This document shows, in pieces, positions 43,359-53,562 of a stretch of 55,819 nt of DNA. Origin of the DNA: Ruminococcus sp. (lineage in GTDB: Bacteria > Bacillota > Clostridia > Lachnospirales > Lachnospiraceae); contig JAMPIB010000020.1 of the NCBI GenBank assembly GCA_023663085.1, positions 1-55,819 on the forward strand, in the 5' to 3' direction. Position 1 is the first letter of the stretch. Each line of letters begins with the position of its first letter. The notes below the pieces were generated by a model. The model ran no database searches. It was not told the origin of the DNA and worked only from the letters and a program-made list of their open reading frames with translations. A program made the translations under genes and the position numbers.

Positions 43359-43898
43359 TTATCGTTTTCTGAGAACTTTACGGCGGATATAACGGAAGGT
43401 ATATTCTTCTCCGTGCCCGGCCAGCATCCGCAGTAAAAATTCCAGTTTTCTGCGGGTGACAGGGTGCAGAGGCGGTCTGACTTTCCCCGATTCATAATAT
43501 TGCAGGGGTGCTTCTACCGTATAATCTTTACCACGGTATACCTTGCAGGCCGCAATCCGGTCCATCAGCATCTCTACAATATATTTATCCGGCATCGGCG
43601 CTGGCGCCATTCCGCCCGGAATCCCTTTCGTACTGTAGTCGATCCAGTATTCGTAGTGGTGCTTGTTCCTGCCTTTATGGTGCAGCCAGGCGGAAGAATA
43701 GCCGATTGCCTCCCGTTCGGCATTATTAGGACTCCGATTCCCCTGATAGTATCTGGCTCCGACGATAAACTCCGCCGGAGAATATTTCGAGAGATCATGC
43801 AGAAGTCCCTGTTTGTATAAACCGACTCTAAAACATCCGCACATCACCAGATATTTGTGATAGGTGATGGTCTTAAAGTGTCTCCACGCTTTGTTCAT
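43359..43898 (-). CDS. DUF5662 family protein
   Basis: 179 residues of the DUF5662 family. Conserved features are HFKTITYHKYLVMCGCFRVG at the N-terminus, LLHDLSKYSPAEF near 32-44 (His-Asp pair, HD-like) and the WLHHKGRNKHHYEYW segment near 72-86. These clustered His and Asp residues suggest a metal-binding hydrolase fold, but function is unknown. It begins seven bases after the stop of the GH13-like gene, so the two are probably co-transcribed. Confidence 0.88.
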   Translation of the reverse strand: MNKAWRHFKTITYHKYLVMCGCFRVGLYKQGLLHDLSKYSPAEFIVGARYYQGNRSPNNAEREAIGYSSAWLHHKGRNKHHYEYWIDYSTKGIPGGMAPAPMPDKYIVEMLMDRIAACKVYRGKDYTVEAPLQYYESGKVRPPLHPVTRRKLEFLLRMLAGHGEEYTFRYIRRKVLRKR

Positions 43899-43905
43899 GA
43901 TCTGT

Positions 43906-45873
43906 TCACCCTTTTTCCTGACTGGCCGTCTGCGCCGTTTTACGGAAGTTCTTTCCTCTTTTCTTCTTTTTTTCTACAGCCATATCTCCAGCCAGATTCC
44001 CTGTAGCGTATACAACGATTGTCCGCGGCAGTACTTTGATACTGCAGGCGCCGTCCGCCGTATCGTGTTCTAACTGCTCCCATTCCTGCGTATTCGTGGA
44101 AAAAAGGCGCACCCATTCTTTCCCTTTCGGCATCTGCGGCAGTCCGAACACGTAAGGCTCCCAGTGCATATTGATACCGATATAAAATAGCGCGTCCTCC
44201 GGCGCATCCGTCCATTTCGCATACCGTCCACAGCAGAGAATGCCGATGCTCCTGCTGTCCATCCCCGTATCCGGACGCCAGGCATCTTTGCCGTGAAACG
44301 AGATATCCGGATAGCCGCAGGAAAGATAATCCGTTCCCCGCAGCGGCATTTCCATATGAAAAATGGCGTGTTCTTTCCGGAAACGAATGAGCGCTCTGGT
44401 ATATTCCAAAAGCTCCGCTCCGATACCGCCCTGATTCCATTTGATCCAGCAGACCGCATTATCCTGACAATAAGGGTTATTGTTTCCTTCCTGGGAATTG
44501 GCAAATTCATCGCCGCCGTAAATAAGCGGCGTCCCCTGGGAAAGCAGCAGATAGGTCATGGCATTTTTCATCTGACGAAGGCGCAGGCTTAAGATATTTT
44601 TCTTTCTGGTCTTTCCTTCTATACCACAGTTCCAGCTGTAATTATATGGACTCCCGTCCTGATTATCCTCTCCGTTGGCTTCGTTATGTTTTTTATCATA
44701 AGAGACCAGATCGCAGAGACGAAATCCATCCTGTCTGGCAATATAATTCACAATTCCTTTGTCCGCCGCGTTCTCACGACACAGACGTATCAGACTGTTT
44801 ATCATATCCGCATCGCCTTTTAACAGCTTACGGATATCATACAAAAAGGCTTCGTTCATCACGCCGTAATTACGATATTTTTTAACTTCTCCGGTCATCT
44901 GGCCATCGTAAGAAGAAAACGCCGCATTTTTCTCCCCCAGCAGTTTCGTCTCAGCCAGTAAAGGATCCTGACATAACATCTGCATGGGCAGATCGACCCC
45001 CATTAACTGAAAACCGTCGATATGATATTCCAGCACCCAGAATTTGAGAACGGACAATATTTTCATATGGTCTACCGTCGGCGGAAAATAAAACTGCATC
45101 ATCACCTCGATGCCGTTTTCGTGCAGAGCCCTGACCATATCCTTAAACTCCGTGACCGCATCCTTTGAACGGGCATAGGCATATTTGGGTGCAAAATACA
45201 GTCCTTCCTGATAGCCCCAGTAATTCAGGCGTAAGGGAGACTCTTCCTGTTCCTGCGGCAGGTCTTTATAGGCCGATATCGCCTGCTCCATGCTAAAGGG
45301 CTGCTTTTCTTTCTCCAATACTTCGTTAAATTCATAGGCCGGCATCAAAAGCAGCGCCGTAATACCAAGTTCCTTTAAATACGGAATCTTCTCGATGATA
45401 CCGGCATAAGTTCCCCTGGCCTGTACACCGGAAGAACGGTGTTTCGTATATCCTCTGACATGCAGCAGGTAAAAAAGGCTCTCCTCAAAAGGGATGGTCA
45501 GCGCACGGTCATTCCCCCACGCATAACCGGAATCATAGACCTTACAGCGGGCCGGAATCTCTTTCTTTTCACCGTATTTTCGTTCATCTACAAGTGCCTT
45601 GGCATAAGGATCCTGAAAAAGTTCATCTCCGCAATAAAATAAATACGAACAGTTTCTGTCCTGATAGCCCTGCAGCATCATCGCACAGATACCGCCCCTC
45701 CTGCCCTCCGGCAAAAAAGGTATCCTGACGCCGTTTTTATGTTTCCTGTCAAACAACAAAATGCCGCACTCTGTACCACGGGCACAGACTGCCGATATGT
45801 GCAGCCCTTCCGGCATAAAGCACACGCCTAATGGGTAAATTGACGAAACCGTCACATGAAAAGATCTCTGCAT
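43906..45873 (-). CDS. GH13 glycogen-debranching-like protein with degenerate active site
   Basis: 655 residues, GlgX/isoamylase-like in the GH13 family. An N-terminal CBM48-like beta domain (about 1-100) precedes the barrel, and the strongly GlgX-like stretch DLVSYDKKHNEANGEDNQDG is at about 388-407, followed by SWNCGIEG. Key residues differ. Where the family has DGFRFD, this protein has DGFQLM (286-291), so the conserved Arg and the nucleophile Asp are Q289 and M291. The acid/base position is kept as E314 (KLLGE), and the transition-state Asp as D382, although the preceding His is Q381. Start ATG at 45873 follows GGAGG. Catalysis by the usual mechanism is doubtful. Confidence 0.85.
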   Translation of the reverse strand: MQRSFHVTVSSIYPLGVCFMPEGLHISAVCARGTECGILLFDRKHKNGVRIPFLPEGRRGGICAMMLQGYQDRNCSYLFYCGDELFQDPYAKALVDERKYGEKKEIPARCKVYDSGYAWGNDRALTIPFEESLFYLLHVRGYTKHRSSGVQARGTYAGIIEKIPYLKELGITALLLMPAYEFNEVLEKEKQPFSMEQAISAYKDLPQEQEESPLRLNYWGYQEGLYFAPKYAYARSKDAVTEFKDMVRALHENGIEVMMQFYFPPTVDHMKILSVLKFWVLEYHIDGFQLMGVDLPMQMLCQDPLLAETKLLGEKNAAFSSYDGQMTGEVKKYRNYGVMNEAFLYDIRKLLKGDADMINSLIRLCRENAADKGIVNYIARQDGFRLCDLVSYDKKHNEANGEDNQDGSPYNYSWNCGIEGKTRKKNILSLRLRQMKNAMTYLLLSQGTPLIYGGDEFANSQEGNNNPYCQDNAVCWIKWNQGGIGAELLEYTRALIRFRKEHAIFHMEMPLRGTDYLSCGYPDISFHGKDAWRPDTGMDSRSIGILCCGRYAKWTDAPEDALFYIGINMHWEPYVFGLPQMPKGKEWVRLFSTNTQEWEQLEHDTADGACSIKVLPRTIVVYATGNLAGDMAVEKKKKRGKNFRKTAQTASQEKG

Positions 45874-45940
45874 GAAAACCTCCGGATATCTTCTTTTGCT
45901 GTTACAATATATCATGCCATCATCCTACTCATACAGATTT

Positions 45941-45969
45941 ATTATAACACCGAACGGGCTTCTTTGCCA
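45941..45969 (-). promoter_or_regulatory. Promoter of the GH13-like gene
   Basis: Minus strand TGGCAA (45969-45964), 17 bases, perfect TATAAT (45946-45941) with an extended TGT before the -10. About 68 bases upstream of the ATG at 45873. The 227-base divergent gap otherwise holds the DUF1292 promoter and no gene. Confidence 0.65.
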
Positions 45970-46019
45970 CCTTAGATTTGAAAAAACGGTTTTTGCCAAA
46001 ATTTTTTCTGAAACAGCCA

Positions 46020-46048
46020 TTGAATCCGCCGCCCATATTCTGTACAAT
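46020..46048 (+). promoter_or_regulatory. Promoter of the DUF1292 gene
   Basis: TTGAAT (46020-46025), 17 bases, TACAAT (46043-46048), about 53 bases before the ATG at 46101. Confidence 0.7.
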
Positions 46049-46100
46049 ACCTTTAACAACACACTTTTAGTGATCTGAACAAGAAAGGGGAATCCTGTCC

Positions 46101-46466
46101 ATGAAAAATGCCAATAACCGTGAAAAAAACGCTCCCGCAACAGAAAGCCCGTTATCAGAAGCCGCTTCTGAAGAAATGACCGTAGATCTGGACTTAGATG
46201 ACGGAAGCCATGTCACCTGTGCAGTCGTAACCATTCTCCCCGTCGCCGGCAAAGATTACATTGCGCTGATGCCATTAAATGCAGAAGGCCGGAACGAAGA
46301 CGGCGAAGTCTGGTTTTACCGCTACTTTGAGGATGAATCCGATCCCAATAAAGAGCCGGTCTTAGAATATATCGAAGACGACGAAGAATACGAGATCGTC
46401 GGAGACGCCTTCGACGAATATCTGGACAACGTCGAATTTGATGAAATGATAGACGATACGCAATAA
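46101..46466 (+). CDS. DUF1292 domain-containing protein
   Basis: 121 residues, very acidic. The DUF1292 core is at about 27-110: MTVDLDLDDGSHVTCAVV, DYIALMPL, EVWFYRYF and the YEIVGDAFDEYLD ending. The N-terminal 25 residues are polar and low in conservation. Members are small cytosolic proteins near tRNA and cell-wall genes; function unknown. AAAGGGG lies ten bases before the ATG. It is a single gene converging on the helicase gene with only nine bases between their stops. Confidence 0.9.
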   Translation: MKNANNREKNAPATESPLSEAASEEMTVDLDLDDGSHVTCAVVTILPVAGKDYIALMPLNAEGRNEDGEVWFYRYFEDESDPNKEPVLEYIEDDEEYEIVGDAFDEYLDNVEFDEMIDDTQ

Positions 46467-46475
46467 CTTTATAAC

Positions 46476-48362
46476 TTATAAAAGCGGACTTAAAAAACGC
46501 GAGGCTCTGTCCTTTCCGTTTTCACCCGTACAATATAACAGGTGCAGTTCTTTTCTGGCTCTGGTCATAGCCACGTAGAACATCCGGCGTTCCTCTTCTA
46601 CCGCGTCTTTGGTGACAGAAGCTCTGGATGGCACTTTTCCTTCATTGATATCCGGCAGATAGACCCTGTCAAATTCCAGTCCTTTCGAGGCATGCATGGT
46701 CATCAGCCGGATACCGTTTTTTTCTTTTTCCGACAAAGATTTCAAGTTTTCCGTCTTTTTCCTGATGAGGGTTCTGCATTGACTGATATAGTCATTTAGT
46801 TCCTCAAAACCCGCAAACTGCTTGGCCTGTGCCTGAAAATCATCAGCAATTTCCATAAGTTTATCATAAGTCTCTTTTTCATGGTTTGCTTTTAAAAAAT
46901 CATCGTATCCGATAACCTTTCTGATATAGCGGATTGCCAGATGGGGCCGCATGGCGGCCAGCCGCTCCAGATCATAGAACAGTCTGCGCGAGACTTCCTG
47001 CATGGATGTATCGTCTTGATAATAAGCGAGCAGTTCCCGTAAATCTACCGGATCGTGTGTGGCACAATCCTTGCGCAGATACCTTAGCGGCCTGTTCATG
47101 AACAGATGAAAGATATCCCTGCGCCTCTCTCCGGCGGCAAATGTCAGATAGGCCAGGATATCCTTGATGATGAAATGATCGTAACGACTTTTGATCTGCT
47201 CTTTCATCACGAACGGTATCCCGCACACGAGCAGTTTCTCGGCCAACAGCGAGCATTCATAATTCGTGCGATAGATGAGCGCTGTTTCAGCCAGCCGCTC
47301 CGGTTCAGTCTTATCCGTATAGTCCTTTAATTCATTCAGCAGCGCTTCATATAACTGTTCCCGGTCTGCAAAAGGCTGTAAGATAAGGCCCGCCCCTTCC
47401 CTGTGCGCGGCCTGAATGGCTTTGGGAAAGCGGTTCTGGTTCTCTGTTATGACCTTTAGCGAACTTTCGACGATCTGTTCATGACAACGGTAATTGACAT
47501 CCAGCAATAACTGTCCGGCCTGCGGGTAATCTACCATAAACCGCCGCATGATATCCGGCCTTGCCCCCCGGAATCCATAGATAGACTGGTCGTCATCCCC
47601 GACGATAAAAAGATTATCCTGCGGCGCGGCTAAAAGTTTCACAATCTCATACTGTACCGGGTTGATATCCTGAAACTCATCCACCATGATATACTGATAG
47701 CGCTTCTGCCAGAGCGTCAGGATCTGCGGACATTCCTTAAACATCCGCAGGCAATGCAGCGCCATATCGTCAAAATCCAGCTTATGGAACTCTTCCATGA
47801 ACCGCCCATACTCTTCATAGATACGATGCAGTTCTTCTTCACTGAATGGCCCGTCTGTGGAGGTTTGCGGATTTTCTTTGCCGCTTTTCACAGTTTCCGC
47901 CGTTTCCTTATCCTGTATAGTTTCCGTATTTTTCAGCCGGCTGATCGCACGCAGCAGGTATTCTATCTTGTCATTGCCGGATAAAAGAGCCGACTGCGGC
48001 ATCTTCAAGATCTGTAAAAGGAGTTTTCTTTTTTCGGTTTCCGTTATCAGGGTATATTGCCGATATTGTCCGTTCTGTTTTAAGATATGATAAAAGATTG
48101 CATGGAACGTACCGAAGGAAACGGGCGGGCAGTTTTCTTTCATAAGTCTGCCGAAGCGTTGCTGCATCTCCAGGGCCGCCGCTTTCGTAAAAGTGATGAC
48201 CAGAATGGCGGCCGGATCTGCCTTATCATGTTCTATCAGATAACGTATACGCCTCGTCAGCACAAAAGTCTTGCCGCTGCCGGGGCCCGCCAGTACCTGT
48301 AAGGGGCCGGCGGCAGACTCTATTGCTTGTTTCTGTATGGGATTTATGGTGATTTCAGGCAT
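46476..48362 (-). CDS. UvrD/Rep-family ATP-dependent DNA helicase
   Basis: Superfamily I 3'-5' helicase, 628 residues. Motif I is GPGSGKT (26-32), motif [14 protein letters not shown], motif [16 protein letters not shown], motif [18 protein letters not shown] and motif [16 protein letters not shown], all intact. It is shorter than PcrA/UvrD (about 720-740) and has a trimmed C-terminus without the RNA polymerase-binding tail, so I do not call it pcrA. Its start overlaps the 3' end of gltX by eight bases. Likely role: repair or removal of protein-DNA complexes. Confidence 0.9.
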   Translation of the reverse strand: MPEITINPIQKQAIESAAGPLQVLAGPGSGKTFVLTRRIRYLIEHDKADPAAILVITFTKAAALEMQQRFGRLMKENCPPVSFGTFHAIFYHILKQNGQYRQYTLITETEKRKLLLQILKMPQSALLSGNDKIEYLLRAISRLKNTETIQDKETAETVKSGKENPQTSTDGPFSEEELHRIYEEYGRFMEEFHKLDFDDMALHCLRMFKECPQILTLWQKRYQYIMVDEFQDINPVQYEIVKLLAAPQDNLFIVGDDDQSIYGFRGARPDIMRRFMVDYPQAGQLLLDVNYRCHEQIVESSLKVITENQNRFPKAIQAAHREGAGLILQPFADREQLYEALLNELKDYTDKTEPERLAETALIYRTNYECSLLAEKLLVCGIPFVMKEQIKSRYDHFIIKDILAYLTFAAGERRRDIFHLFMNRPLRYLRKDCATHDPVDLRELLAYYQDDTSMQEVSRRLFYDLERLAAMRPHLAIRYIRKVIGYDDFLKANHEKETYDKLMEIADDFQAQAKQFAGFEELNDYISQCRTLIRKKTENLKSLSEKEKNGIRLMTMHASKGLEFDRVYLPDINEGKVPSRASVTKDAVEEERRMFYVAMTRARKELHLLYCTGENGKDRASRFLSPLL

Positions 48363-49809
48363 TTTGTAACTTTTCGATTCCCTTCTTTATCCTCTTAAGT
48401 GATTCTTCCTTACCGAGCACTTCCATGATCTCCGTTGCTCCGGCGGGCGTCATCTGTTTGCCGGATACCGCGGTGCGGATAGGCCACATCACATAGCCGT
48501 TCTTACAGCCTTTCTTCTCCACATATCCACAAAGCGCCGCATACAGAGCGTCATTGCCGTAATCTTCCTGCGCCTCCAATACCGGAAGTAACTCTGTTAA
48601 AACTTCCAGAGAAGATTCTTTATTCGTCTTCATCTTCTTATGCTCGTACATCTGGACATCATATTCCGGCAATTCATTAAAGAAATCCACCATTTCTTTG
48701 ATATCCGGAAATATTTCAATCCTGGTCTTGACCATGGCCGCAATCTTACGCAGGTCTAAGTCCCCTGTGAGTGCATCTTTCAGATAAGGCTCGGCCATCT
48801 GATAAAATCTCTCAAAATCCATGGCCTTCATATATTCGCCGTTCATCCACTTTAGTTTCGTATAGTCAAACACGGCGGGCGATTTGGAGATATGGCGGTA
48901 ATCAAACTGCGCTGCCAGTTCCTTAAGACTGAATATCTCTTCCGTCCCCTCCGGGCACCAGCCAAGCAGCGCCACAAAGTTAACGACTGCTTCGGATAAA
49001 AATCCCTGTTCTATCAGATCTTCATAAGAAGAATGCCCGCAGCGTTTGGATAATTTCTTATGCTCTTCATCCGTAATGAGCGGACAATGCACATATTTAG
49101 GGATTTCCCAGCCAAACGCCTCATACAGACGGTTATATTTCGGTGAGGAAGAAAGATACTCATTTCCTCTGACAACATGGGTGATTCCCATCAGATGGTC
49201 GTCCACGACGTTGGCAAAATTATAAGTCGGATAACCGTCCGATTTGATTAAGATCATATCGTCTAATTCCGCATTATCCACAGTAATATCGCCATAGATA
49301 TCGTCATGAAAAGAAGTCGTCCCCTCCGTCGGATTATTCTGTCTGATCACATACGGCTTTCCTGCTTTTAAATTGGCTTCGATTTCCTCCTCCGAGAGGC
49401 CAAGACAGTGTTTGTCGTAAACATTGATTTCCTTGCCCGCCACTTCTCTGGTAAGCGATGCCAGCCTTTCTTTGTCGCAAAAGCAATAATAAGCCTCTTT
49501 TTTCTCGATAAGTTCTCTGGCATATTTTAAATAAATGCCCTGCGCCTGTCTCTCGCTCTGCACATAAGGGCCTGCACCTTTATCATTATCGGGCCCTTCA
49601 TCCGGTATCAGGCCGGTCTTTTCCAGCGTGCGGTTGATGATATCTACCGCGCCTTCCACATAACGTTCCTGATCGGTATCTTCGATTCTTAAGATAAAAT
49701 CGCCGTCTTCATGTTTGGCGATCAGATACGCATAGAGCGCCGTCCTTAAATTTCCTACGTGCATACGCCCTGTCGGACTCGGCGCATAACGGGTTCTTAT
49801 TTTCTGCAT
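48355..49809 (-). CDS. gltX: Glutamyl-tRNA synthetase
   Basis: Class Ib synthetase, 484 residues, normal bacterial length. HIGH-like motif in [16 protein letters not shown] (residues 6-21), Glu-site segment [12 protein letters not shown] near 41-52, and the KLSKR loop (KMSKS equivalent) near 245. Whether it is discriminating or also charges tRNA-Gln cannot be read directly; no glnS or gatCAB is in the window. It is coupled to the downstream helicase gene by an eight-base overlap, and follows the hydrogenase gene by 56 bases. Confidence 0.97.
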   Translation of the reverse strand: MQKIRTRYAPSPTGRMHVGNLRTALYAYLIAKHEDGDFILRIEDTDQERYVEGAVDIINRTLEKTGLIPDEGPDNDKGAGPYVQSERQAQGIYLKYARELIEKKEAYYCFCDKERLASLTREVAGKEINVYDKHCLGLSEEEIEANLKAGKPYVIRQNNPTEGTTSFHDDIYGDITVDNAELDDMILIKSDGYPTYNFANVVDDHLMGITHVVRGNEYLSSSPKYNRLYEAFGWEIPKYVHCPLITDEEHKKLSKRCGHSSYEDLIEQGFLSEAVVNFVALLGWCPEGTEEIFSLKELAAQFDYRHISKSPAVFDYTKLKWMNGEYMKAMDFERFYQMAEPYLKDALTGDLDLRKIAAMVKTRIEIFPDIKEMVDFFNELPEYDVQMYEHKKMKTNKESSLEVLTELLPVLEAQEDYGNDALYAALCGYVEKKGCKNGYVMWPIRTAVSGKQMTPAGATEIMEVLGKEESLKRIKKGIEKLQNA

Positions 49810-49865
49810 TATGATATTCCATGCCTTTCTTTTTTGTATTAACAGTTTCTTTTATTATTCTGTTA

Positions 49866-51359
49866 TCATGACTCTGCGGCCTGTTTAGGCTCCGGAATCT
49901 TCTGCGCCGCCGAGGCCCTAAAGCCTGCTACCGCCTTAGCCGCCTGCGGAATCGCAATATTCGTGCCGGCTCCGGCCACACAGCCGCCCGGACAGGCCAT
50001 ACCCTCTATCAGGCAGCCGTTCTTCTTGCCCGCCTTGGCCAGCATGAGCATCTTCTTACATTCGGAAAGACTCTCCGCATGTTCGATATTAACTTCCACA
50101 TCCGGATAATATTCCCTGACACATTCTTCAATCGCGCTGGCCACGCCGCCTGCCACACCGTATCCACGGCCCGCCCCGGTCGCGCCCGAAAGCGTATCGA
50201 GTGCTTCTATTTCCTGTAATAAGATGCCTCCCGCTTCAAACATCCCTGTAAGTTCTTCAAAGGTAATGACAAAATCCACATCCGAGCGGATCGTCCGTCT
50301 GGAAGCCTCTAATTTCTTGGACGCACAGGGCCCGATAAAGACCACTTTGGCGTCGGGATGTTCCTCCTTGATGACTCTGGCTGTCGCCACCATCGGCGTC
50401 AGCGCATTGGAAATCTTATCAATCGTCTCCGGGAAAAATTTCTTGGCCAATACCGACCACGACGGACAACAGGATGTTAAGCTGAAAGGCAGACGACCCG
50501 TCGCCACCTCTTTCGCATAGTGCTCCGCTTCCGCCAGCGCTCCCATATCGGCGCCGACCGCCGTTTCATAGACATCATAAAAACCAAGTTCTTTTAAGGC
50601 AGTCTTTAGCATATCCGGCGTCACATCAGGGCCGAACTGTCCCGCAAAGGCAGGCGCTACCTGGGCAATGATCTTATGGCCCGACTGCATGGCGCGTATC
50701 AGCTGGAATATCTGTGATTTATCGGCAATCGCGCCAAACGGACAATTCACCATGCACTGTCCGCAGGATACGCAGAGATCACTGTCGATGACCGCGCGCC
50801 CCTTGGCGTCGTTTTTGATTGCATTCACGCCGCAGGCTCCGGCACACGGCCTGACCTGATGCGAAATTGCATCATACGGACAGATGGCTTTGCATTTACC
50901 ACATCTGATACATTTCTCCTGATCGATAACAGACCTGCCGTTTTGCATGGAGATAGCCCCCCGCGGGCAGACCTCCCGGCACGGATGCGCCACGCACCCC
51001 ATACACTTATCCGTCACCTGATAACAATTCTCCGGGCAGGCGTTACATGCGGAAGGGATGACCTGCATGAGCGGCGGTTCATAATATTTCTCGGAGATAT
51101 TGCTCTCTTCCAGCCCCTGTGTCACATGAACAGGCTGATTCTCCGGCCGCAGCGACAATCCCATGGCCAGCCGGATCCTCTCGCGCACGATCGCACGCTC
51201 TCTATATATGTTCTCATATTGCGATTCATCATAATCTACAATCTTATAAGGCAGCGCCTCCACATCATCCTTTAAATTCGTCGAATGATAGGCCAGATCG
51301 GCCACTTCCTTAAATATCCGCCGTCTGTTCTTGCGTACCTGTGTATCAATTCCTCTCAT
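49866..51359 (-). CDS. [FeFe] hydrogenase, group B-type, monomeric
   Basis: 497 residues. N-terminal ferredoxin-like clusters include CMGCVAHPC, CIRCGKCKAICP (150-161) and CVSCGQCMVNCP. The H-cluster motifs are complete: L1 TSCCPSW (295-301), L2 GPCASKKLE (343-351) and L3 EGMACPGGCVAG (452-463). The proton-relay Cys (C297) and ligands C298, C345, C456 and C460 are present. The GPCxSKKxE form of L2 and absence of a PAS or kinase domain fit the group B type found in anaerobic Clostridia. It should be a cytosolic enzyme, but whether it mainly evolves or oxidises hydrogen is unknown. No maturase genes are nearby. Confidence 0.93.
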   Translation of the reverse strand: MRGIDTQVRKNRRRIFKEVADLAYHSTNLKDDVEALPYKIVDYDESQYENIYRERAIVRERIRLAMGLSLRPENQPVHVTQGLEESNISEKYYEPPLMQVIPSACNACPENCYQVTDKCMGCVAHPCREVCPRGAISMQNGRSVIDQEKCIRCGKCKAICPYDAISHQVRPCAGACGVNAIKNDAKGRAVIDSDLCVSCGQCMVNCPFGAIADKSQIFQLIRAMQSGHKIIAQVAPAFAGQFGPDVTPDMLKTALKELGFYDVYETAVGADMGALAEAEHYAKEVATGRLPFSLTSCCPSWSVLAKKFFPETIDKISNALTPMVATARVIKEEHPDAKVVFIGPCASKKLEASRRTIRSDVDFVITFEELTGMFEAGGILLQEIEALDTLSGATGAGRGYGVAGGVASAIEECVREYYPDVEVNIEHAESLSECKKMLMLAKAGKKNGCLIEGMACPGGCVAGAGTNIAIPQAAKAVAGFRASAAQKIPEPKQAAES

Positions 51360-51447
51360 ACAAACAACAACCTTTCGTATTTACAAGAAAATTCCTAAAT
51401 ACTATTTTTGCACAAAGTGACAGGGAAATCAAGTAGCTGTTTTATGT

Positions 51448-53562
51448 CTATTTCCTTCTCCGATAAAGCCAGATGCCCAATCCTGCCAGCAGACAGCATA
51501 ACGGTATGACGACGATCGCGATCACGCCGACGATGGCCGCCGTGCGCGTGGAAAAGGCCAGCAGCTGCGTGTACTGTTTGACCGGTATTAATATGGAGTT
51601 TTCATGATCGGTAAGCGCACTGAGCACACTTCCAAAAAACTTCACATTATTTCCGGGAACGATACTGTCCGCATCCGTGGTAAAGAAAAATTCCACGCCA
51701 ACGATAACTGCATGAGACACCGCATCATTTTCCGTTGTTTTTTCGGCATGCAGCGCAATCACAAACGGCCCCCCGCTGTCCCCGTCTTCTTTCTTAAACT
51801 CCGAAGCAACCTCCAGTTCCGACTGTTCGTAGGATTTACTGTACGAACTTTCACTGGTTTCCAGAAGCGGCGTATAATACACCCCTTCCATCCCGCCATA
51901 GAGCAGGCCCTGTGCATACGGGGAAAATACCGCTACATCCAGCAGTCTGTCTGTTATCGGCGTTTCGTTGATATACGGAAAGATCAGATAAGGTATCTGC
52001 TGGTAATATCTATCTGTATCGCCTTCTATAATAATGCCTTTATCCACCTCCACACCATAATAGGCCAGAATCTTCTCAAAGTTGGGCAGTTCTTCCTCCG
52101 TCCAGGAAGGAACGATGACTGCGTTACCGCCCTTTTCCAGATACGCCAGGACTTTATCCGTATCGTCCGTGGAAAAATCATTGAGCGGTGCATTGATGAT
52201 GAGAGCCTGCGCATCCTCCGGAACCGCTTCTACATTTATCAAAGAAAGCGGCTCACAGACAATATTTTCTTTCTGTATGGCCTGTAAGAAACGTTCTTCC
52301 AGTTCCAGTTCCTGATGCCCGCCTGTCACATAGATCTTCGGCATTTCATCCGTTGTCACATAAGCCAGCGCGGAAACGATCTGTCCCTCGCCATCATACC
52401 CCGTGATCTGATACTCATAATACGAATAAATCTCATATTCGTAGATACTGTCATAATCTATGATGCGGCTTCTTTCCGGCCCGACTGCGATAATACTGTT
52501 GGCCGCCGGCTCTTCCAGTGAATAATTGGAATAAAAATACGGATTGACCGTCGGGTCCACATAAGTAACCGTAATATGTTCCGATAATTCCTCTATTTTC
52601 CTGAGCGTTTTATCCAGATTGATATCTTTATAATCCTCACCGACAAGCACATAAAGCGTGATATCCTCCATTATGGCGGATACCATCTCTTTCGTCTCGT
52701 CTGTCAGCGTATATAGCCTGTTGGAAGTAACATCTATCGACAACATATTCTCCGGCAATTTAGCGGCCAATATATTGACTGTAATAGTCAATTCTATTGC
52801 TACGACTATTTTACCCAGACTGATCAGACCTTCTTTAAAGCCGCTGCCGGATATGCTGTATCTGCGCTTTTTTATCGACTGCACCGTGGCAAACAGAAAC
52901 AGGAACGTACCGGAAAGATAATATACGACCGACGGCACATAAAAATTCCCATTTAACATCTCGTCAAATCTGGCCACCATATCAAAAGCGCCCAGAAACT
53001 TCGTCACAAGATTTCCCGTCTGCGAAACAATACTGCATATCCCAGACATCAGATAACCCAGAAACATCACGATAAAAATAAGCACTGCCGATACGACGAT
53101 ACTCTCTGTCAGAGAAGAAAGAAACAGACCGATCGCCAGTCCAAGCGCACCGTATAAAAAATAACCGCATAACGCCGTATATGACGAACCCATCTGGAAA
53201 GCCCCGAAAAGCGATAAAACAGGCGGCATGATGCCGATGATCACCACCGGAATGGCAAACACACTCAGTAAGGCCAGATATTTTCCCAGCACAATTTTGC
53301 CGATGCCCACAGGCGCCGTGAGGATAAGCTGGTCCGTCTTTAACTTCCGCTCTTCCGAAAATCCCCGCATCGTAAGAACAGGCACCAGTATCATAAATAA
53401 AAAGACCACGCTCTGTAATACATAAGCGATATCCGGATAACCGGAGATCATATTATATACCGTAAAATAAACGCCGAACATGAACAGGTTCACCGCCAGA
53501 AAAAGCCAGCCGATAAAAGAATGAAAAAAGGCACGTATTTCTTTTTTATAGATCGCCATCAT
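51448..53562 (-). CDS. ABC-2 permease fused to GldG-like auxiliary domain
   Basis: 704 residues. The N-terminal part (about 1-260) is an ABC-2 permease with around six membrane helices. A large extracytoplasmic region (about 275-670) matches the GldG/ABC_transp_aux type, with VPSWTEEELPNFEKIL and similar Rossmann-like segments, and one final membrane helix lies at about 675-698 with the basic tail YRRRK. In Bacteroidetes, GldF and GldG are separate and serve gliding; here they are fused, as in several Clostridia. Its start overlaps the 3' end of the ATPase gene by 17 bases, giving a two-gene ABC system. Substrate unknown. Confidence 0.88.
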   Translation of the reverse strand: MMAIYKKEIRAFFHSFIGWLFLAVNLFMFGVYFTVYNMISGYPDIAYVLQSVVFLFMILVPVLTMRGFSEERKLKTDQLILTAPVGIGKIVLGKYLALLSVFAIPVVIIGIMPPVLSLFGAFQMGSSYTALCGYFLYGALGLAIGLFLSSLTESIVVSAVLIFIVMFLGYLMSGICSIVSQTGNLVTKFLGAFDMVARFDEMLNGNFYVPSVVYYLSGTFLFLFATVQSIKKRRYSISGSGFKEGLISLGKIVVAIELTITVNILAAKLPENMLSIDVTSNRLYTLTDETKEMVSAIMEDITLYVLVGEDYKDINLDKTLRKIEELSEHITVTYVDPTVNPYFYSNYSLEEPAANSIIAVGPERSRIIDYDSIYEYEIYSYYEYQITGYDGEGQIVSALAYVTTDEMPKIYVTGGHQELELEERFLQAIQKENIVCEPLSLINVEAVPEDAQALIINAPLNDFSTDDTDKVLAYLEKGGNAVIVPSWTEEELPNFEKILAYYGVEVDKGIIIEGDTDRYYQQIPYLIFPYINETPITDRLLDVAVFSPYAQGLLYGGMEGVYYTPLLETSESSYSKSYEQSELEVASEFKKEDGDSGGPFVIALHAEKTTENDAVSHAVIVGVEFFFTTDADSIVPGNNVKFFGSVLSALTDHENSILIPVKQYTQLLAFSTRTAAIVGVIAIVVIPLCCLLAGLGIWLYRRRK

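Noticed and set aside
51604-52287. A 227-residue plus-strand frame within the GldG-like gene
   Set aside because: Antisense shadow; the minus-strand protein is clearly a real family member.
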